The notes beneath the pieces are model-generated. The model had not been told where the DNA came from. It saw nothing but the letters and a program-made list of their open reading frames with translations, and did not search any database. DNA of 64,000 bases from Clavibacter tessellarius (GTDB lineage: Bacteria; Actinomycetota; Actinomycetes; Actinomycetales; Microbacteriaceae), in the NCBI RefSeq assembly GCF_001618005.1, contig NZ_LQXA01000035.1:186001-250000 (forward strand), given 5' to 3'. Numbering within the stretch: position 1 is the stretch's first letter; every line of letters starts with the position of its first letter. Of the stretch, positions 43,812-53,250 are shown piece after piece. The translations under genes and the position numbers were made by a program.

Positions 43812-44936
43812 TCACCGGGCGACAGCCTCCGCGGCGGGCCTCGATCCCGGTCGCCGCCCCCGGAGGAGCCGGTCGCCGGGCAGCTCCACCAGCCGGTGCA
43901 GGAGGAACGCGCCGACCAGCCCGAGGGCGAGGGCGAGCGCGAAGGCCGGCGCCCCGTCGATCCCGAGGTCGCGGAACCCGGGCTGGGCGAGGCGGATGAC
44001 GAAGACGTGGTGCAGGAGGTAGAAGCAGTACGACGCCTCCCCCAGCCGCACCGGGAGCCGTGCCCGGAGCACGCCCGGCACCCCCGCGATGTCGCGCTGG
44101 GCGGCCGCGACGATGAGCAGCCCGAACGGCAGCACCACGAGCGCGGCGACGCCGTACGCCGAGGGCCAGATGCCCACGGAGAGGTACACGGCCGCCGCCA
44201 GCGCGACCGCCGCGTGCCAGTCCACCGCGGGGAGGGCGTCCCTCTTCGCCAGCACGCCGAGGATCATGCCCACCACGAACTCGGGGAGGCGCGACGGCGG
44301 GAAGTAGTACGCGAGCCAGATCGAGACGGTGTCCGCGTCGAGGCCCATCTCGCCGGCGTCCCCGGACACGAGGGCGGCGAGGGCCACGGGGACGGCGACC
44401 ATCGCCAGCAGCAGGACCGCGAGCGCCCGGTGCGTGAGGCGTCGCAGCCCCCGGATGAGGAACGGGAACACCACGTAGAAGAACGCCTCGACGGAGAGCG
44501 ACCAGGCCGGCACGTTGATCGCGAAGTAGGAGTCGGACGTCGGCGCCCACGCCTGCAGGAGGAACGGCGTGAGGGGTCCCCGCCCCAGCGAGCGGGGGTC
44601 GAGCACGGCCCAGAGCGCGGCCGCGAACAGCAGCGACGCGAGGTAGGCCGGGTAGATGCGCGCGAAGCGCCTCCGGTAGAACGGCACCGCGCGATCCGCG
44701 GGTCGTGACGACCAGGCGAGCAGGAAGCCGCTGAGGACGAAGAAGAAGGTCACCCCGCTCCGGCCCTGGCCGAACAGGACCTCGAGGACCCTCGCCGTGT
44801 CGCCCTCGAAGAACACCAGCCCGTGGAAGCCGAACACCACGAGCGCGGCGACGAACCGGAGGCTCGTCAGGCGGTCGAGGCGGGCCGGTGGCCCGGGCGC
44901 GACGACGGGGGGGGGGAGCTCATGGGCGGATGTCAT
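43812..44936 (-). CDS. Acyltransferase family 3 (OafA-like)
   Basis: 374 residues with about ten spans. The N-terminal signature RLDRLTSLRFVAALVVFGFH carries the conserved arginine and histidine of the family; FFFVLSGFLLAWSSRPADRA and RRFARIYPAYL follow. Probably O-acetylates (or succinylates) the exopolysaccharide; both substituents are reported on Clavibacter EPS. Its ATG overlaps the end of the upstream glycosyltransferase gene by 17 nt. Last gene of a leftward four-gene operon. Confidence 0.9.
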   Translation of the reverse strand: MTSAHELPPPVVAPGPPARLDRLTSLRFVAALVVFGFHGLVFFEGDTARVLEVLFGQGRSGVTFFFVLSGFLLAWSSRPADRAVPFYRRRFARIYPAYLASLLFAAALWAVLDPRSLGRGPLTPFLLQAWAPTSDSYFAINVPAWSLSVEAFFYVVFPFLIRGLRRLTHRALAVLLLAMVAVPVALAALVSGDAGEMGLDADTVSIWLAYYFPPSRLPEFVVGMILGVLAKRDALPAVDWHAAVALAAAVYLSVGIWPSAYGVAALVVLPFGLLIVAAAQRDIAGVPGVLRARLPVRLGEASYCFYLLHHVFVIRLAQPGFRDLGIDGAPAFALALALGLVGAFLLHRLVELPGDRLLRGRRPGSRPAAEAVAR

Positions 44937-46056
44937 CGCCGCGTCCCTCCTCGTAGACGTCGGTCAGGCCGTCGACCACGGCCCGGATCCCGAAGGACTC
45001 CGCCACGGCGACGCGCATCCCCGCGACGAGCGCGTCCCGAGCGTCCTCCCGCGTGAGGATCGCCTCCACAGCGTCCGCCAGCTCCTCGGCCGACCCGTCG
45101 GTGACCGCGGCGGCGCCGAAGGCCTCGAGCTCGTCGGCGATGCCGCAGTCCCGGGTCATGACGACGGGGGTGGCGACCGCCATCGCCTCGAGCACGGTCA
45201 TCGGGAAGACCTCCCGCACGCTCGGCAGCACGTACGCGTCCGCGCCCGCCAGACGTGCGCCGGACGTGCCGGGGGCGATGCTGCCCTCGTGCGCCAGCGG
45301 CAGGCCGGTGCGCGCGGCGATGAAGGCGGTCAGCGCGGGCAGGTCGCCCTCGTCCGGGCCGACCACCGCGAACCGCGCGCGGACCCCGCGTCCGTGCAGG
45401 AGCGCGGCCATCTCGGCGAACGCCATCACGCGCTTGCGCGGGTGCAGGCGGGCGAGGAAGAGGACCTCGGGGACCCGGTCGGCATCCCGCGTGCGCGCGA
45501 CCGCGGCGGGCGACACCCCGTTGCGGATCCGGACGACGCGAGCGCGCCCCCGGGACACGACGCCGAGCCCGCGCTCCTCCTCGTCGGTGAGCGCGAGCAC
45601 GGCCCGCGCGCCGGACAGGGTGCGCCGGACGGCCAGGGCGTCGAGCACGCGCGACTTCGCCCGGGCGTCGTCGGCGACCATCCCGTGCGTCTGCAGCACG
45701 TAGGGCACGCCCGCGCGGCGGCAGACGTCGGCCGCGGCGAGGGCCAGGAGGTGGCGGCCGAGATGGAGGTGGACGACGTCGAAGCCCCGGACCTGACGGC
45801 GCAGCCCCCGGATCAACGCGGGCGACAGGAGTCCGCTGAAGCCGAGACCCGGCAGGGGGCGAGCCCGGAACAGGCGCACCTCCACGCCCTCGACCTCGAA
45901 CGGGACCTCGCCGTCCCACCCGGCGACGAGCACGACGTGGTGGCCCTGGCGGGCGAGCTCCCGGCACTGCTCGACGGCCACGGACACCGGGCCCCCGAAC
46001 GCCCCGTCCGCGGAGACGTAGGGGATGACGTGCGCGATGCGCAGCGGGCGCGTCAC
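44920..46056 (-). CDS. Glycosyltransferase family 4
   Basis: 378 residues, GT-B. N-terminal GGPVSVAVEQCRELARQGHH, HLHLGRHLLALAAADVCRRA and YVLQTHGMV; C-terminal FLARLHPRKRVMAFAEMAAL and SVREVFPMTVLEAMAVATPV with E-x7-E. Similar to WcaC/WcaL-type enzymes of colanic-acid clusters. Its GTG overlaps the stop of the acetyltransferase gene upstream as GTGA. Confidence 0.9.
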   Translation of the reverse strand: MTRPLRIAHVIPYVSADGAFGGPVSVAVEQCRELARQGHHVVLVAGWDGEVPFEVEGVEVRLFRARPLPGLGFSGLLSPALIRGLRRQVRGFDVVHLHLGRHLLALAAADVCRRAGVPYVLQTHGMVADDARAKSRVLDALAVRRTLSGARAVLALTDEEERGLGVVSRGRARVVRIRNGVSPAAVARTRDADRVPEVLFLARLHPRKRVMAFAEMAALLHGRGVRARFAVVGPDEGDLPALTAFIAARTGLPLAHEGSIAPGTSGARLAGADAYVLPSVREVFPMTVLEAMAVATPVVMTRDCGIADELEAFGAAAVTDGSAEELADAVEAILTREDARDALVAGMRVAVAESFGIRAVVDGLTDVYEEGRGDDIRP

Positions 46057-46634
46057 GAGGAGGGGAAGCGCGAGCCGACCACGGCGCCGTCGGGCCCGGA
46101 GACGATGGCGCCGTCGGGCACCTCCCCGGAGATCACGGTCATGGGGCGGGCGAGCGCGGAGCGTCCGACGTGGGCGCCGCCGAGCACCATGCACCGGGAC
46201 GTGATCCACGCCCCCGGCTCGACGACGATCGGCCGCGTGAGGAGCGCCATGTCCCGCCGGTGCGCGTGGCTGCCGGTGGTGAGCATCGTCTCCTGCGAGA
46301 GGACGACGTCGTGGCCGATGGTGATCCGGTCCTGGTTGTGGAACCAGACGCCCTCGCCGATCCAGGAGCGGTCGCCGATGCGCAGCTTCCACGGGAACTT
46401 CACGCGCGTGCGGGGCCGGAACACCACGCCCTCGCCGATCTCCGCCCCGAACGCCCGGAGCGCCCGGATGCGGAGCGCGGAGCTGATCTGCCACGGGTTC
46501 GTGACGAGCAGGAGCTCGACGGCCGCCCACAGGTACACCGTCCGCTTCGGGCGGTCCCAGGCCTGCCGCTCCCCCGGCGCGCGGGAGAGGTCGATGACGG
46601 GGACGGTCGCGGCGCGCGGGGCGTCCGCGGTCAC
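46053..46634 (-). CDS. WcaF-like hexapeptide acetyltransferase
   Basis: 193 residues. Left-handed beta-helix repeats are visible (IGEGVVFRPRTRVKFPWKLR, IGDRSWIGEGVWFHNQDRIT, IGHDVVLSQETMLTTGSHAH). The N-terminal region WAAVELLLVTNPWQIS matches the helix of colanic-acid WcaF-type enzymes. Probably acetylates a sugar of the repeat unit on the cytoplasmic side, in contrast to the membrane acyltransferase nearby. GTGA overlaps join it to the genes on both sides. Confidence 0.88.
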   Translation of the reverse strand: MTADAPRAATVPVIDLSRAPGERQAWDRPKRTVYLWAAVELLLVTNPWQISSALRIRALRAFGAEIGEGVVFRPRTRVKFPWKLRIGDRSWIGEGVWFHNQDRITIGHDVVLSQETMLTTGSHAHRRDMALLTRPIVVEPGAWITSRCMVLGGAHVGRSALARPMTVISGEVPDGAIVSGPDGAVVGSRFPSS

Positions 46635-47920
46635 GCCGAGACCCCGGTCCGGAGCCCGGCCAGCTGCTGGGCGAAGCGCACGTAGCGCGCGTGGGCGCTC
46701 ACGGGCGAGTAGCGGTTCTGGAACATGCGCTGGGCGGCGGACGTGAGGTCGGCCGCCCGGGCGGCGTCGCCGCGGAGGTCCTGCGCGGCCTGGAGCAGCC
46801 GCTCCGGGTCGCCGGGCGGGATGATCGCCGCCGCGCCGTGCTCCCGCACCACGCCCTCGGTGATGCCGCCGTCCTCGACGGCCGCGATGATCGGCCGCCG
46901 GCTGCTCGTGTAGGAGGTGAGCTTCGACGGCATGCTCATCTCGCGGACGCCGGGCTTCTCGTTGAGCAGGAGCGCGTCGGCTGCGGCCAGCGCGTAGGGG
47001 TAGTCGTCGCCGTCGAGCGGCGGCACGAAGCGGAGCGAGCGGATCCCCGCGCCCTGCTCCTCGAGCGCGGCCCGCTGGTTGCCGTCGCCCACGAGCACGA
47101 AGTCGATGCCGAGGTCGCGCGCGTCCGACAGGCGGGCCGCCTCGACGACCGAGTCCAGACCCTGCTTCATGCCCATGTTGCCGGTGTGGACCACGGTGAA
47201 CGCGTCCCGGGTCCAGCCGAGGCGCGTGCGCGCGGCGGCCGTGGAGACGTCGACGGGGGTGATGTGCGTGAAGTTCGGGAGGCTGACGATGCCCTCGTCG
47301 GCGACGCCCTGCTGGATGAGGAGGTCGCCGAAGCGCGGGGTGATGACGCCGATGCGGTCGGCGCGGCGGAGCAGCGCGTACTCCCCCGACGCGATGAGGC
47401 GCGACGCCCGGCCGCCCGTGGTGCCCGACTCCCCCGCGGCGTTGCCGGTGAGGTCCTGGACGAGGACGCCGAACGGGCGCCTGCCGTGGCCGAGCGCCCC
47501 GGCGGCCAGGCCGGCGAGCGAGGGGGTGACCGCGATCACGACGTCGCTGCGGTCCCGGCGCACCTCGCGGAGCGCCCCCTGCAGGAACGAGGCCTCGAGC
47601 TTGGCGCGACCGACGAGGTCGGGGGTCTCGGGGATGGCGTGGCGGACGCGGGTGATGCGGACGCCGTCGCGCATCTCCTCCCAGCGCCGGCCGCGCTCGT
47701 ACCGCGCATCCTGCAGCTTCCACTGCGGGTAGTGCGGGATACCCGTGACGACGTGCACCGTCGCCCCCGCGTCCGTCAGCGCCTCCGCCATCGCGGTCGT
47801 GTACGGCGCGATGCCCGTCGTCTCCGGCCAGTAGTTGATGCCGACCAGGCAGACCGCGAGGCCCCCCAGGTCGTCCGCCGCGCGCGTGCGTGCAGCGTCG
47901 GTCGTTCGAAGATCCCCCAT
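46631..47920 (-). CDS. Glycosyltransferase family 4 (WcaI/WbuB-like)
   Basis: 429 residues. GINYWPETTGIAPYTTAMAE at the N-terminus is characteristic of WcaI-type fucosyltransferases of colanic-acid loci and of WbuB; the donor part includes VVHTGNMGMKQGLDSVVEAA and NEKPGVREMSMPSKLTSYTS. With gmd and fcl divergently next door, a fucosyltransferase role is reasonable but unproven. First gene of the leftward operon; the 161-nt gap to gmd must hold both promoters. A -10-like TAGATT is at 48009-48014 on the plus strand. Confidence 0.88.
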   Translation of the reverse strand: MGDLRTTDAARTRAADDLGGLAVCLVGINYWPETTGIAPYTTAMAEALTDAGATVHVVTGIPHYPQWKLQDARYERGRRWEEMRDGVRITRVRHAIPETPDLVGRAKLEASFLQGALREVRRDRSDVVIAVTPSLAGLAAGALGHGRRPFGVLVQDLTGNAAGESGTTGGRASRLIASGEYALLRRADRIGVITPRFGDLLIQQGVADEGIVSLPNFTHITPVDVSTAAARTRLGWTRDAFTVVHTGNMGMKQGLDSVVEAARLSDARDLGIDFVLVGDGNQRAALEEQGAGIRSLRFVPPLDGDDYPYALAAADALLLNEKPGVREMSMPSKLTSYTSSRRPIIAAVEDGGITEGVVREHGAAAIIPPGDPERLLQAAQDLRGDAARAADLTSAAQRMFQNRYSPVSAHARYVRFAQQLAGLRTGVSA

Positions 47921-48081
47921 GAGGACATTGTGACCCCTCGATGTTTCGATGACGTGAATCCTGCGCCCCGCGGCGCTCCCCGATTCCCGGGCCCAGCGCC
48001 GGGACCAGTAGATTCGTCGGGACGGCCGGCCGACGCGGAGCGACTCCGCGGGCGCCGCCGAACGGACATCTGGGGGGATCC

Positions 48082-49134
48082 ATGGCCAAGAAGGCTTTCA
48101 TCACCGGCATCACCGGGCAGGACGGCTCGTACCTGGCGGAGCTGCTGCTCCGCAAGGGCTACGAGGTCCACGGCCTCATCCGCCGCTCGTCGACGTTCAA
48201 CACGTCGCGCATCGACCACCTGTACCAGGACCCGCACGAGGACGGCGCGAAGCTCTTCCTGCACTACGGCGACCTGAGCGACGGCTCGCGCCTCACGACG
48301 CTCATGATGCAGATCCAGCCCGACGAGGTGTACAACCTCGCGGCGCAGTCGCACGTGCGCGTCTCCTTCGACGAGCCCGAGCACACGGCCGACACGACGG
48401 GCACCGGCACCATCCGCCTGCTCGAGGCCGTGCGCCTCTCGGGCATCGAGACGCGCTTCTACCAGGCCTCCTCGAGCGAGCTGTACGGGGCCACTCCCCC
48501 ACCGCAGAGCGAGACCACGCCGTTCTACCCGCGCTCGCCCTACGGCGCCGCGAAGCTCTACGCCTTCTGGATCACCAAGAACTACCGCGAGGCGTACGAC
48601 ATGTTCGCGGTCAACGGCATCCTGTTCAACCACGAGTCCCCGCGTCGCGGCGAGACGTTCGTGACGCGCAAGATCACGCGCGCGGTCGCGGCCATCAAGG
48701 CCGGGAAGCAGGACCACGTCTACCTCGGCAACCTCGACAGCATCCGCGACTGGGGCTACGCCGCGGAGTACGTCGAGGGCATGTGGCGGATGCTGCAGGC
48801 CGACGAGCCCGACGACTTCGTCCTCGCCACCGGCGGGAACTTCACCGTCCGCGACTTCCTCGAGACCGCGTTCTCGCACGCCGGCCTCGACTGGTCCGAG
48901 CACGTGCGCTTCGACCCGCGCTACCTGCGCCCCACCGAGGTCGACGCGCTCGTCGGCGACGCCTCGAAGGCCCGGGAGAAGCTCGGCTGGGAGGCGACCG
49001 TCGACACGACGATGCTCGCGCGCATCATGGTCGACGCCGACATCCAGGCGCTCGAGGCGGAGGGCAGCCCGTGGATCGACACCGTCCGCCTCGCCAGCTG
49101 GGGCACGGCCGAGCCCACGGCGGACCGGGCGTGA
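48082..49134 (+). CDS. gmd: GDP-mannose 4,6-dehydratase
   Basis: First step from GDP-mannose to GDP-L-fucose. 350 residues, extended SDR with the NAD(P) motif [20 protein letters not shown], and the active-site YxxxK in [12 protein letters not shown]. Asp/Glu-rich family landmarks include [12 protein letters not shown] and [16 protein letters not shown]. The ATG has GGGGGGATCC upstream. Its TGA overlaps the next GTG (GTGA), so it is coupled with fcl. GDP-mannose must be supplied by genes outside the window. Confidence 0.97.
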   Translation: MAKKAFITGITGQDGSYLAELLLRKGYEVHGLIRRSSTFNTSRIDHLYQDPHEDGAKLFLHYGDLSDGSRLTTLMMQIQPDEVYNLAAQSHVRVSFDEPEHTADTTGTGTIRLLEAVRLSGIETRFYQASSSELYGATPPPQSETTPFYPRSPYGAAKLYAFWITKNYREAYDMFAVNGILFNHESPRRGETFVTRKITRAVAAIKAGKQDHVYLGNLDSIRDWGYAAEYVEGMWRMLQADEPDDFVLATGGNFTVRDFLETAFSHAGLDWSEHVRFDPRYLRPTEVDALVGDASKAREKLGWEATVDTTMLARIMVDADIQALEAEGSPWIDTVRLASWGTAEPTADRA

Positions 49135-50132
49135 CCGGCGCCGCGCGCGTAGCCGACGAGCGCGACGCCGTCGCCTTCGCGCCCGCTCCGCTGGACCGGT
49201 CCGCGAGGATCTACGTGGCCGGCCACCGCGGCCTCGTCGGCTCCGCCATCGTCCGCCGCCTCGAGGCCGAGGGCTTCACCGACATCGTGGGCCGCACGTC
49301 CGCCGAGCTCGACCTGAAGGACCGCGACGCGGTCTTCGCCTTCTTCGCCGCCCAGCAGCCCGTGCACGTGGTGCTGGCGGCGGCCAAGGTCGGCGGCATC
49401 CTCGCGAACAGCACCTACCCCGTCGACTTCCTGAGCGACAACCTGCGGATCCAGGTCAACGTGCTCGACGCGGCGCTCGCCCACGGCGTGCAGCGGCTGC
49501 TGTTCCTCGGATCCTCGTGCATCTACCCGAAGCTCGCGCCGCAGCCGATCACGGAGGACAGCCTCCTCACCGGCCACCTCGAGCCGACCAACGACGCGTA
49601 CGCGATCGCCAAGATCGCGGGCATCATGCAGATCCAGGCCGTGCGCCGCCAGTACGGCCTGCCGTGGATCTCCGCGATGCCGACGAACCTCTACGGCCCC
49701 GGCGACAACTTCTCGCCGCAGGGCTCGCACGTGCTGCCGGCGCTCATCCGCCGCTACGACGAGGCGCGCGCGTCCGGCGCGGAGTCGGTGACGAACTGGG
49801 GCACGGGCACGCCGCGCCGCGAGTTCCTCCACGTCGACGACATGGCCGCCGCGTGCCTCCACCTGATGGAGCACTACGACGGGCCCGAGCAGGTCAACGT
49901 CGGCACGGGCAGCGACGTGACGATCCGCGAGATCGCGGAGACCATCGCGCGCGTCGTCGGGTTCGAGGGGCGCACCGAGTGGGACACCGCGAAGCCCGAC
50001 GGCACGCCGCAGAAGCTGCTCGACGTGTCCAAGCTCGCCGAGGCCGGGTGGACCGCGTCGATCGGGCTCGACGAGGGGCTCCGCTCCACCGTCGAGTGGT
50101 ACCGCGAGCACATTACGACGCTGCGCGAGTAG
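49131..50132 (+). CDS. fcl: GDP-L-fucose synthase
   Basis: Epimerises and reduces the Gmd product to GDP-L-fucose. 333 residues, including about 26 extra N-terminal residues before the SDR motif [19 protein letters not shown]. Active-site YxxxK is in [27 protein letters not shown] and [12 protein letters not shown] are family signatures. The start overlaps gmd. It confirms that fucose is a component of the exopolysaccharide. Confidence 0.96.
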   Translation: MTGAARVADERDAVAFAPAPLDRSARIYVAGHRGLVGSAIVRRLEAEGFTDIVGRTSAELDLKDRDAVFAFFAAQQPVHVVLAAAKVGGILANSTYPVDFLSDNLRIQVNVLDAALAHGVQRLLFLGSSCIYPKLAPQPITEDSLLTGHLEPTNDAYAIAKIAGIMQIQAVRRQYGLPWISAMPTNLYGPGDNFSPQGSHVLPALIRRYDEARASGAESVTNWGTGTPRREFLHVDDMAAACLHLMEHYDGPEQVNVGTGSDVTIREIAETIARVVGFEGRTEWDTAKPDGTPQKLLDVSKLAEAGWTASIGLDEGLRSTVEWYREHITTLRE

Positions 50133-50193
50133 CGCCGCGGCGGCCGCGGGCCGCACCCGCCGACCCAGGGAACCACCCACAGACAGGTGCTCG

Positions 50194-51123
50194 ATGTCCG
50201 TCTTCCTGATCTACACGTTCCGCGAGCCCGAGCTGCTGGCGCGCACGATCCGGCGTCTGGCGCCGCATCCGGTCGTCGTGCACGTCGACCAGAAGGTGGA
50301 CCAGGCGCCGTTCGTCGCCGCCCTCGCCGCGGAGGATGCGGGACGGGTCGAGTTCCTGTCCGACCGCGTGCGGGTGAACTGGGGCGGCTACTCGCAGGTC
50401 GTGGCGATCCGTCGCCTCGTCCAGGCCGGCATCGCCCGGGCCCGGCCCGACGAGCACCTCGTCCTCCTCTCCGGGCAGGACTACCCGATCCGGCCCGTCG
50501 CGGAGCTCGACGGGATGCTGCGTGCCTCGGGCGGCAGGCAGTTCCTGCGGTACTTCGAGGTCGCGGGGTCCGAGGAGAAGTACACCGCGCAGGTCGACCG
50601 GCGCTACCACCGCGACCTCGCGTTCCTCAGCACGCGGACCACGGATCCGCGGCTGCGGCGGGTCCGCAACCTCGCCGTCCGCGCCCTCGAGGCGGCGTCG
50701 CGCGCGGCGGGTCCGCTGCGGCCGCCCGCGGGCTTCCGCGTGGCGCACGGGGTCACCCACTTCGCCATGACCGCCGACTTCGCGGCCGAGCTGGAGGCGT
50801 CCGTCACCCCGGAGGTCGAGCGGTACTTCCGCCGGGTCTTCGTGGCGGAGGAGAAGCTCTACCAGTCGCTCGCGCTGAACTCCGCGCGCGGCGGCGAGAC
50901 GGGCGGACCGCTCCCCGGCGGCGCCGAGCCCTACACGGGGCCGGGCAACTGGCGCTACGCGAACCTGCACCACATCGACCCGTCGCTCACCAAGGTCTAC
51001 ACCGAGGCGGACTGGCCCGAGGTGGCGGCGTCGTCCGGGTGGTTCCTGCGCAAGCTCGAGACGGGGAGGAGCGCTGCGCTCCTCGACCGCATCGACCGCG
51101 AGCTCCTGCACGCGGAGCCGTAG
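50194..51123 (+). CDS. GT14-type beta-1,6-N-acetylglucosaminyltransferase-like protein
   Basis: 309 residues, core-2/I-branching (GT14) type. The sequence begins SVFLIYTFREPELLARTI; HPVVVHVDQKVD, VNWGGYSQVVAIRRLVQAGI and LLSGQDYPIRP are the family landmarks (DYPI). Without a membrane anchor, it would act in the cytoplasm and may add a branch sugar to the exopolysaccharide unit; GlcNAc or xylose donors are typical. The ATG has an AGG-containing site. Probably cotranscribed with gmd-fcl after 61 nt. Confidence 0.85.
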   Translation: MSVFLIYTFREPELLARTIRRLAPHPVVVHVDQKVDQAPFVAALAAEDAGRVEFLSDRVRVNWGGYSQVVAIRRLVQAGIARARPDEHLVLLSGQDYPIRPVAELDGMLRASGGRQFLRYFEVAGSEEKYTAQVDRRYHRDLAFLSTRTTDPRLRRVRNLAVRALEAASRAAGPLRPPAGFRVAHGVTHFAMTADFAAELEASVTPEVERYFRRVFVAEEKLYQSLALNSARGGETGGPLPGGAEPYTGPGNWRYANLHHIDPSLTKVYTEADWPEVAASSGWFLRKLETGRSAALLDRIDRELLHAEP

Positions 51124-51161
51124 CGGGCGGCGGGGGCTGCCCGCCGTCGCCGCGCACCGAC

Positions 51162-51629
51162 TCAGGGAGCGGGCGTCGCGCCGTCCGCCGCGCGTCGGAG
51201 CGCGTCGACGTCGAGACGGCCCATGTCGAGCATCGCCCGGACGGCCCGGTCCCGGCGTCCCGCGTCGGGGTCGCCGAGGAGCGCGGCCAGGATCGTCGGC
51301 ACGATCTGCCAGGACACGCCGAACGGGTCCGTGAGCCAGCCGCATCGTCCGGGGGCGCCGCCGTCGGCGACGAGCGCGTCCCAGATGCGGTCGAGCTCCT
51401 CCTGCGTCTCGACGGGCACGGACAGCGAGAAGGCGGGCGTCTGCGGGTGGGCGGGGCCGCCGTCGAAGAGGATGAGGCGGAGGCCGTCGACCTCCACGGT
51501 GGCCGACGGCGCGGGACCGTCTCCGTGCGGGATCTCCACGATCCGCGACCTCGGCACGACCCGCGCGTAGAGCTCAGCCGCCTCCCGCACGCGCCCGTCG
51601 AGCCAGAGGAAGGGGGTGATGGCCTGCAT
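51162..51629 (-). CDS. VOC family (PhnB-like) protein
   Basis: 155 residues, similar to the PhnB/'3-demethylubiquinone methyltransferase' branch of the vicinal-oxygen-chelate superfamily: MQAITPFLWLDGRVREAAEL, LILFDGGPAHPQTPAFSLSV and GWLTDPFGVSWQIVPTILAA. These proteins are not methyltransferases; the function is unknown. The ATG at 51629 was chosen because the family N-terminus begins there. Confidence 0.88.
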   Translation of the reverse strand: MQAITPFLWLDGRVREAAELYARVVPRSRIVEIPHGDGPAPSATVEVDGLRLILFDGGPAHPQTPAFSLSVPVETQEELDRIWDALVADGGAPGRCGWLTDPFGVSWQIVPTILAALLGDPDAGRRDRAVRAMLDMGRLDVDALRRAADGATPAP

Positions 51630-51754
51630 GACGATCTCGTCTCGGTCGGGGCGCCAGCGTACCGCCGCCCGGCGACGTACGGACCGGCGACGGGCGGACC
51701 GGCCGCGGACCCGGCCCGCGAGGCGACCGGAGCTCCCATCCGGCAGTGCGGGAG

Positions 51755-51828
51755 TAGGGCGGATGGGACTTGAACCCATGACCGACGGATTATGAGTCCG
51801 CTGCTCTGACCAGCTGAGCTACCGCCCC
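51755..51828 (-). tRNA. tRNA-Met (anticodon CAT)
   Basis: 74 nt on the minus strand. The anticodon loop is CTCATAA, giving CAT; the flanking stem GCGGA/TCCGT is perfect. The acceptor stem is closed by a G1-U72 wobble pair, so it is not the initiator type with its 1-72 mismatch C-A. Elongator Met is favoured, tRNA-Ile2 (lysidine) is the alternative. CCA is not encoded. Confidence 0.88.
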
Positions 51829-51840
51829 GAGGCGGGAGAC

Positions 51841-53100
51841 CTAGGCGGCGCCTGAGCCGTCCGTGCGTCCGCGTGCCTCGTCCGTGACCGGTGCGGCCAC
51901 GGGCTCCCCACGATACAGGCTCTCGAACGTCGAGATCGTGCGGTCGATGTCGTGGCTCGCGACCACCGCGAGGCTCTCGTGCTTCATCCGCTGGAACTCC
52001 TCCTCGGGCAGCTCGAGCACCTTCCGCAGCTTGGCGGCGAGGTCCCCCACGTCGCTCGGGCGGAACAGGTAGCCGTTCTCCCCGTCGTGCACGAGGTGCG
52101 GCAGCGCCATGGCGTCGGCCGCGACCACGGGCAGCGCCGATGCCATCGCCTCCATGGTGACGATGGACTGCAGCTCGGCGATGCTCGGCATCGCGAGCAC
52201 GGTGGCGCGGGTGTACGCGCGGCGCAGCTCCTCGTCGGAGACGTAGCCGGTGAAGGTGGTGCGGTCGGCGATGCCCAGCTCCGCGGCGAGCCGCTCCAGC
52301 GCGTTCTTCTGGTCGCCGCCGCCGACGATCTCGAGCTCGGCGTCGAGCGAGTCCGGCAGGAGCGCGAACGCGCGGAGCAGCACGTCGATCTGCTTCTCCC
52401 CCGTCACGCGGCCGACGAAGACGACGCGGTTGCGCGTGCGCGGCGTGAAGTCGGGCGTGTAGTTGGCGGCGTCGATGCCGCAGGAGATCGCGATGACCCC
52501 GGTGAGCCCCGTGTACCGCTCCAGGAACTGCGCGGCGCGGCGCGTGGGCGTCGTGACGGCCTCGGCGCGGCCGAAGGTGCGGCGTGCGGCGCGCCACGCG
52601 GCCTTGATGGCCTTGTCCTGCCACGCCACGGGCAGCAGCGTGTGCTGCAGCATGTTCTCGGGCATGAAGTGGTTGGTGCCGATGACGCGGATGCCGCGCT
52701 TCTCCGCCTCGATGCTGAGGCCGCGCCCCGTCACGATGTGGGACTGGAAGTGGACGACGTCGGGCTGGACGGCGTCGAGGATCCGCGCGCTGTTCTGGTT
52801 GATGTTCCACGGCAGGGCGAACCGGAGCCAGTCGTGCGGGTACCAGCGCCAGCTCCGCAGCCGGTGCGCGGTGACCTCCTCGCCGTCGTGGACCTCGGTC
52901 CACGTGCCGTGCTTGCGCGTCGGTGCCGGGGCGACGATGTGCACCTCGTGGCCGCGACGCACGAGCCCGCCCGCGAGCCGCTCGGCGAACCGGGCGGCGC
53001 CGTTCACGTCCGGCGGGAACGTGTCCGCGCCGATCAGGATCCGCATCGGGCGGTCGGAGTTCGCGGGATGGTGCGGTGTCGCGTCCGAGGTGTTCGGCAA
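51841..53100 (-). CDS. Glycosyltransferase family 4 (PimB/MgtA-like)
   Basis: About 419 residues. N-terminal ADTFPPDVNGAARFAERLAG and HFQSHIVTGRGLSIEAEKRG; donor domain VVFVGRVTGEKQIDVLLRAF and SIAELQSIVTMEAMASALPV with E-x7-E. Likely a mannosyl- or glucosyltransferase for glycolipids. The TTG at 53100 is preceded by GGAGAG at 7 nt; the ATG at 53046, where homology begins, has no such site. It lies just downstream of tRNA-Met in minus-strand orientation terms and outside the EPS operons. Confidence 0.88.
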   Translation of the reverse strand: MPNTSDATPHHPANSDRPMRILIGADTFPPDVNGAARFAERLAGGLVRRGHEVHIVAPAPTRKHGTWTEVHDGEEVTAHRLRSWRWYPHDWLRFALPWNINQNSARILDAVQPDVVHFQSHIVTGRGLSIEAEKRGIRVIGTNHFMPENMLQHTLLPVAWQDKAIKAAWRAARRTFGRAEAVTTPTRRAAQFLERYTGLTGVIAISCGIDAANYTPDFTPRTRNRVVFVGRVTGEKQIDVLLRAFALLPDSLDAELEIVGGGDQKNALERLAAELGIADRTTFTGYVSDEELRRAYTRATVLAMPSIAELQSIVTMEAMASALPVVAADAMALPHLVHDGENGYLFRPSDVGDLAAKLRKVLELPEEEFQRMKHESLAVVASHDIDRTISTFESLYRGEPVAAPVTDEARGRTDGSGAA

Positions 53101-53250
53101 GAGGTGTCTCTCCAGGGGTGTCGGCGTCCGGGTCCGTCGCCCTCGTGGGGCGGGGGCCGGGTGTCGCGTAGCAACGTATCGCACGTGCTCCGTGGCGGAC
53201 GGGCGGCGCACCGCGCACCCGGAGGTCGGGTCGCACGCTCCCCCGGGCCG

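Noticed and set aside
47776-48903. 375-codon frame antisense to gmd
   Set aside because: Shadow of gmd; its C-terminal part merely overlaps the true glycosyltransferase start region in another frame.
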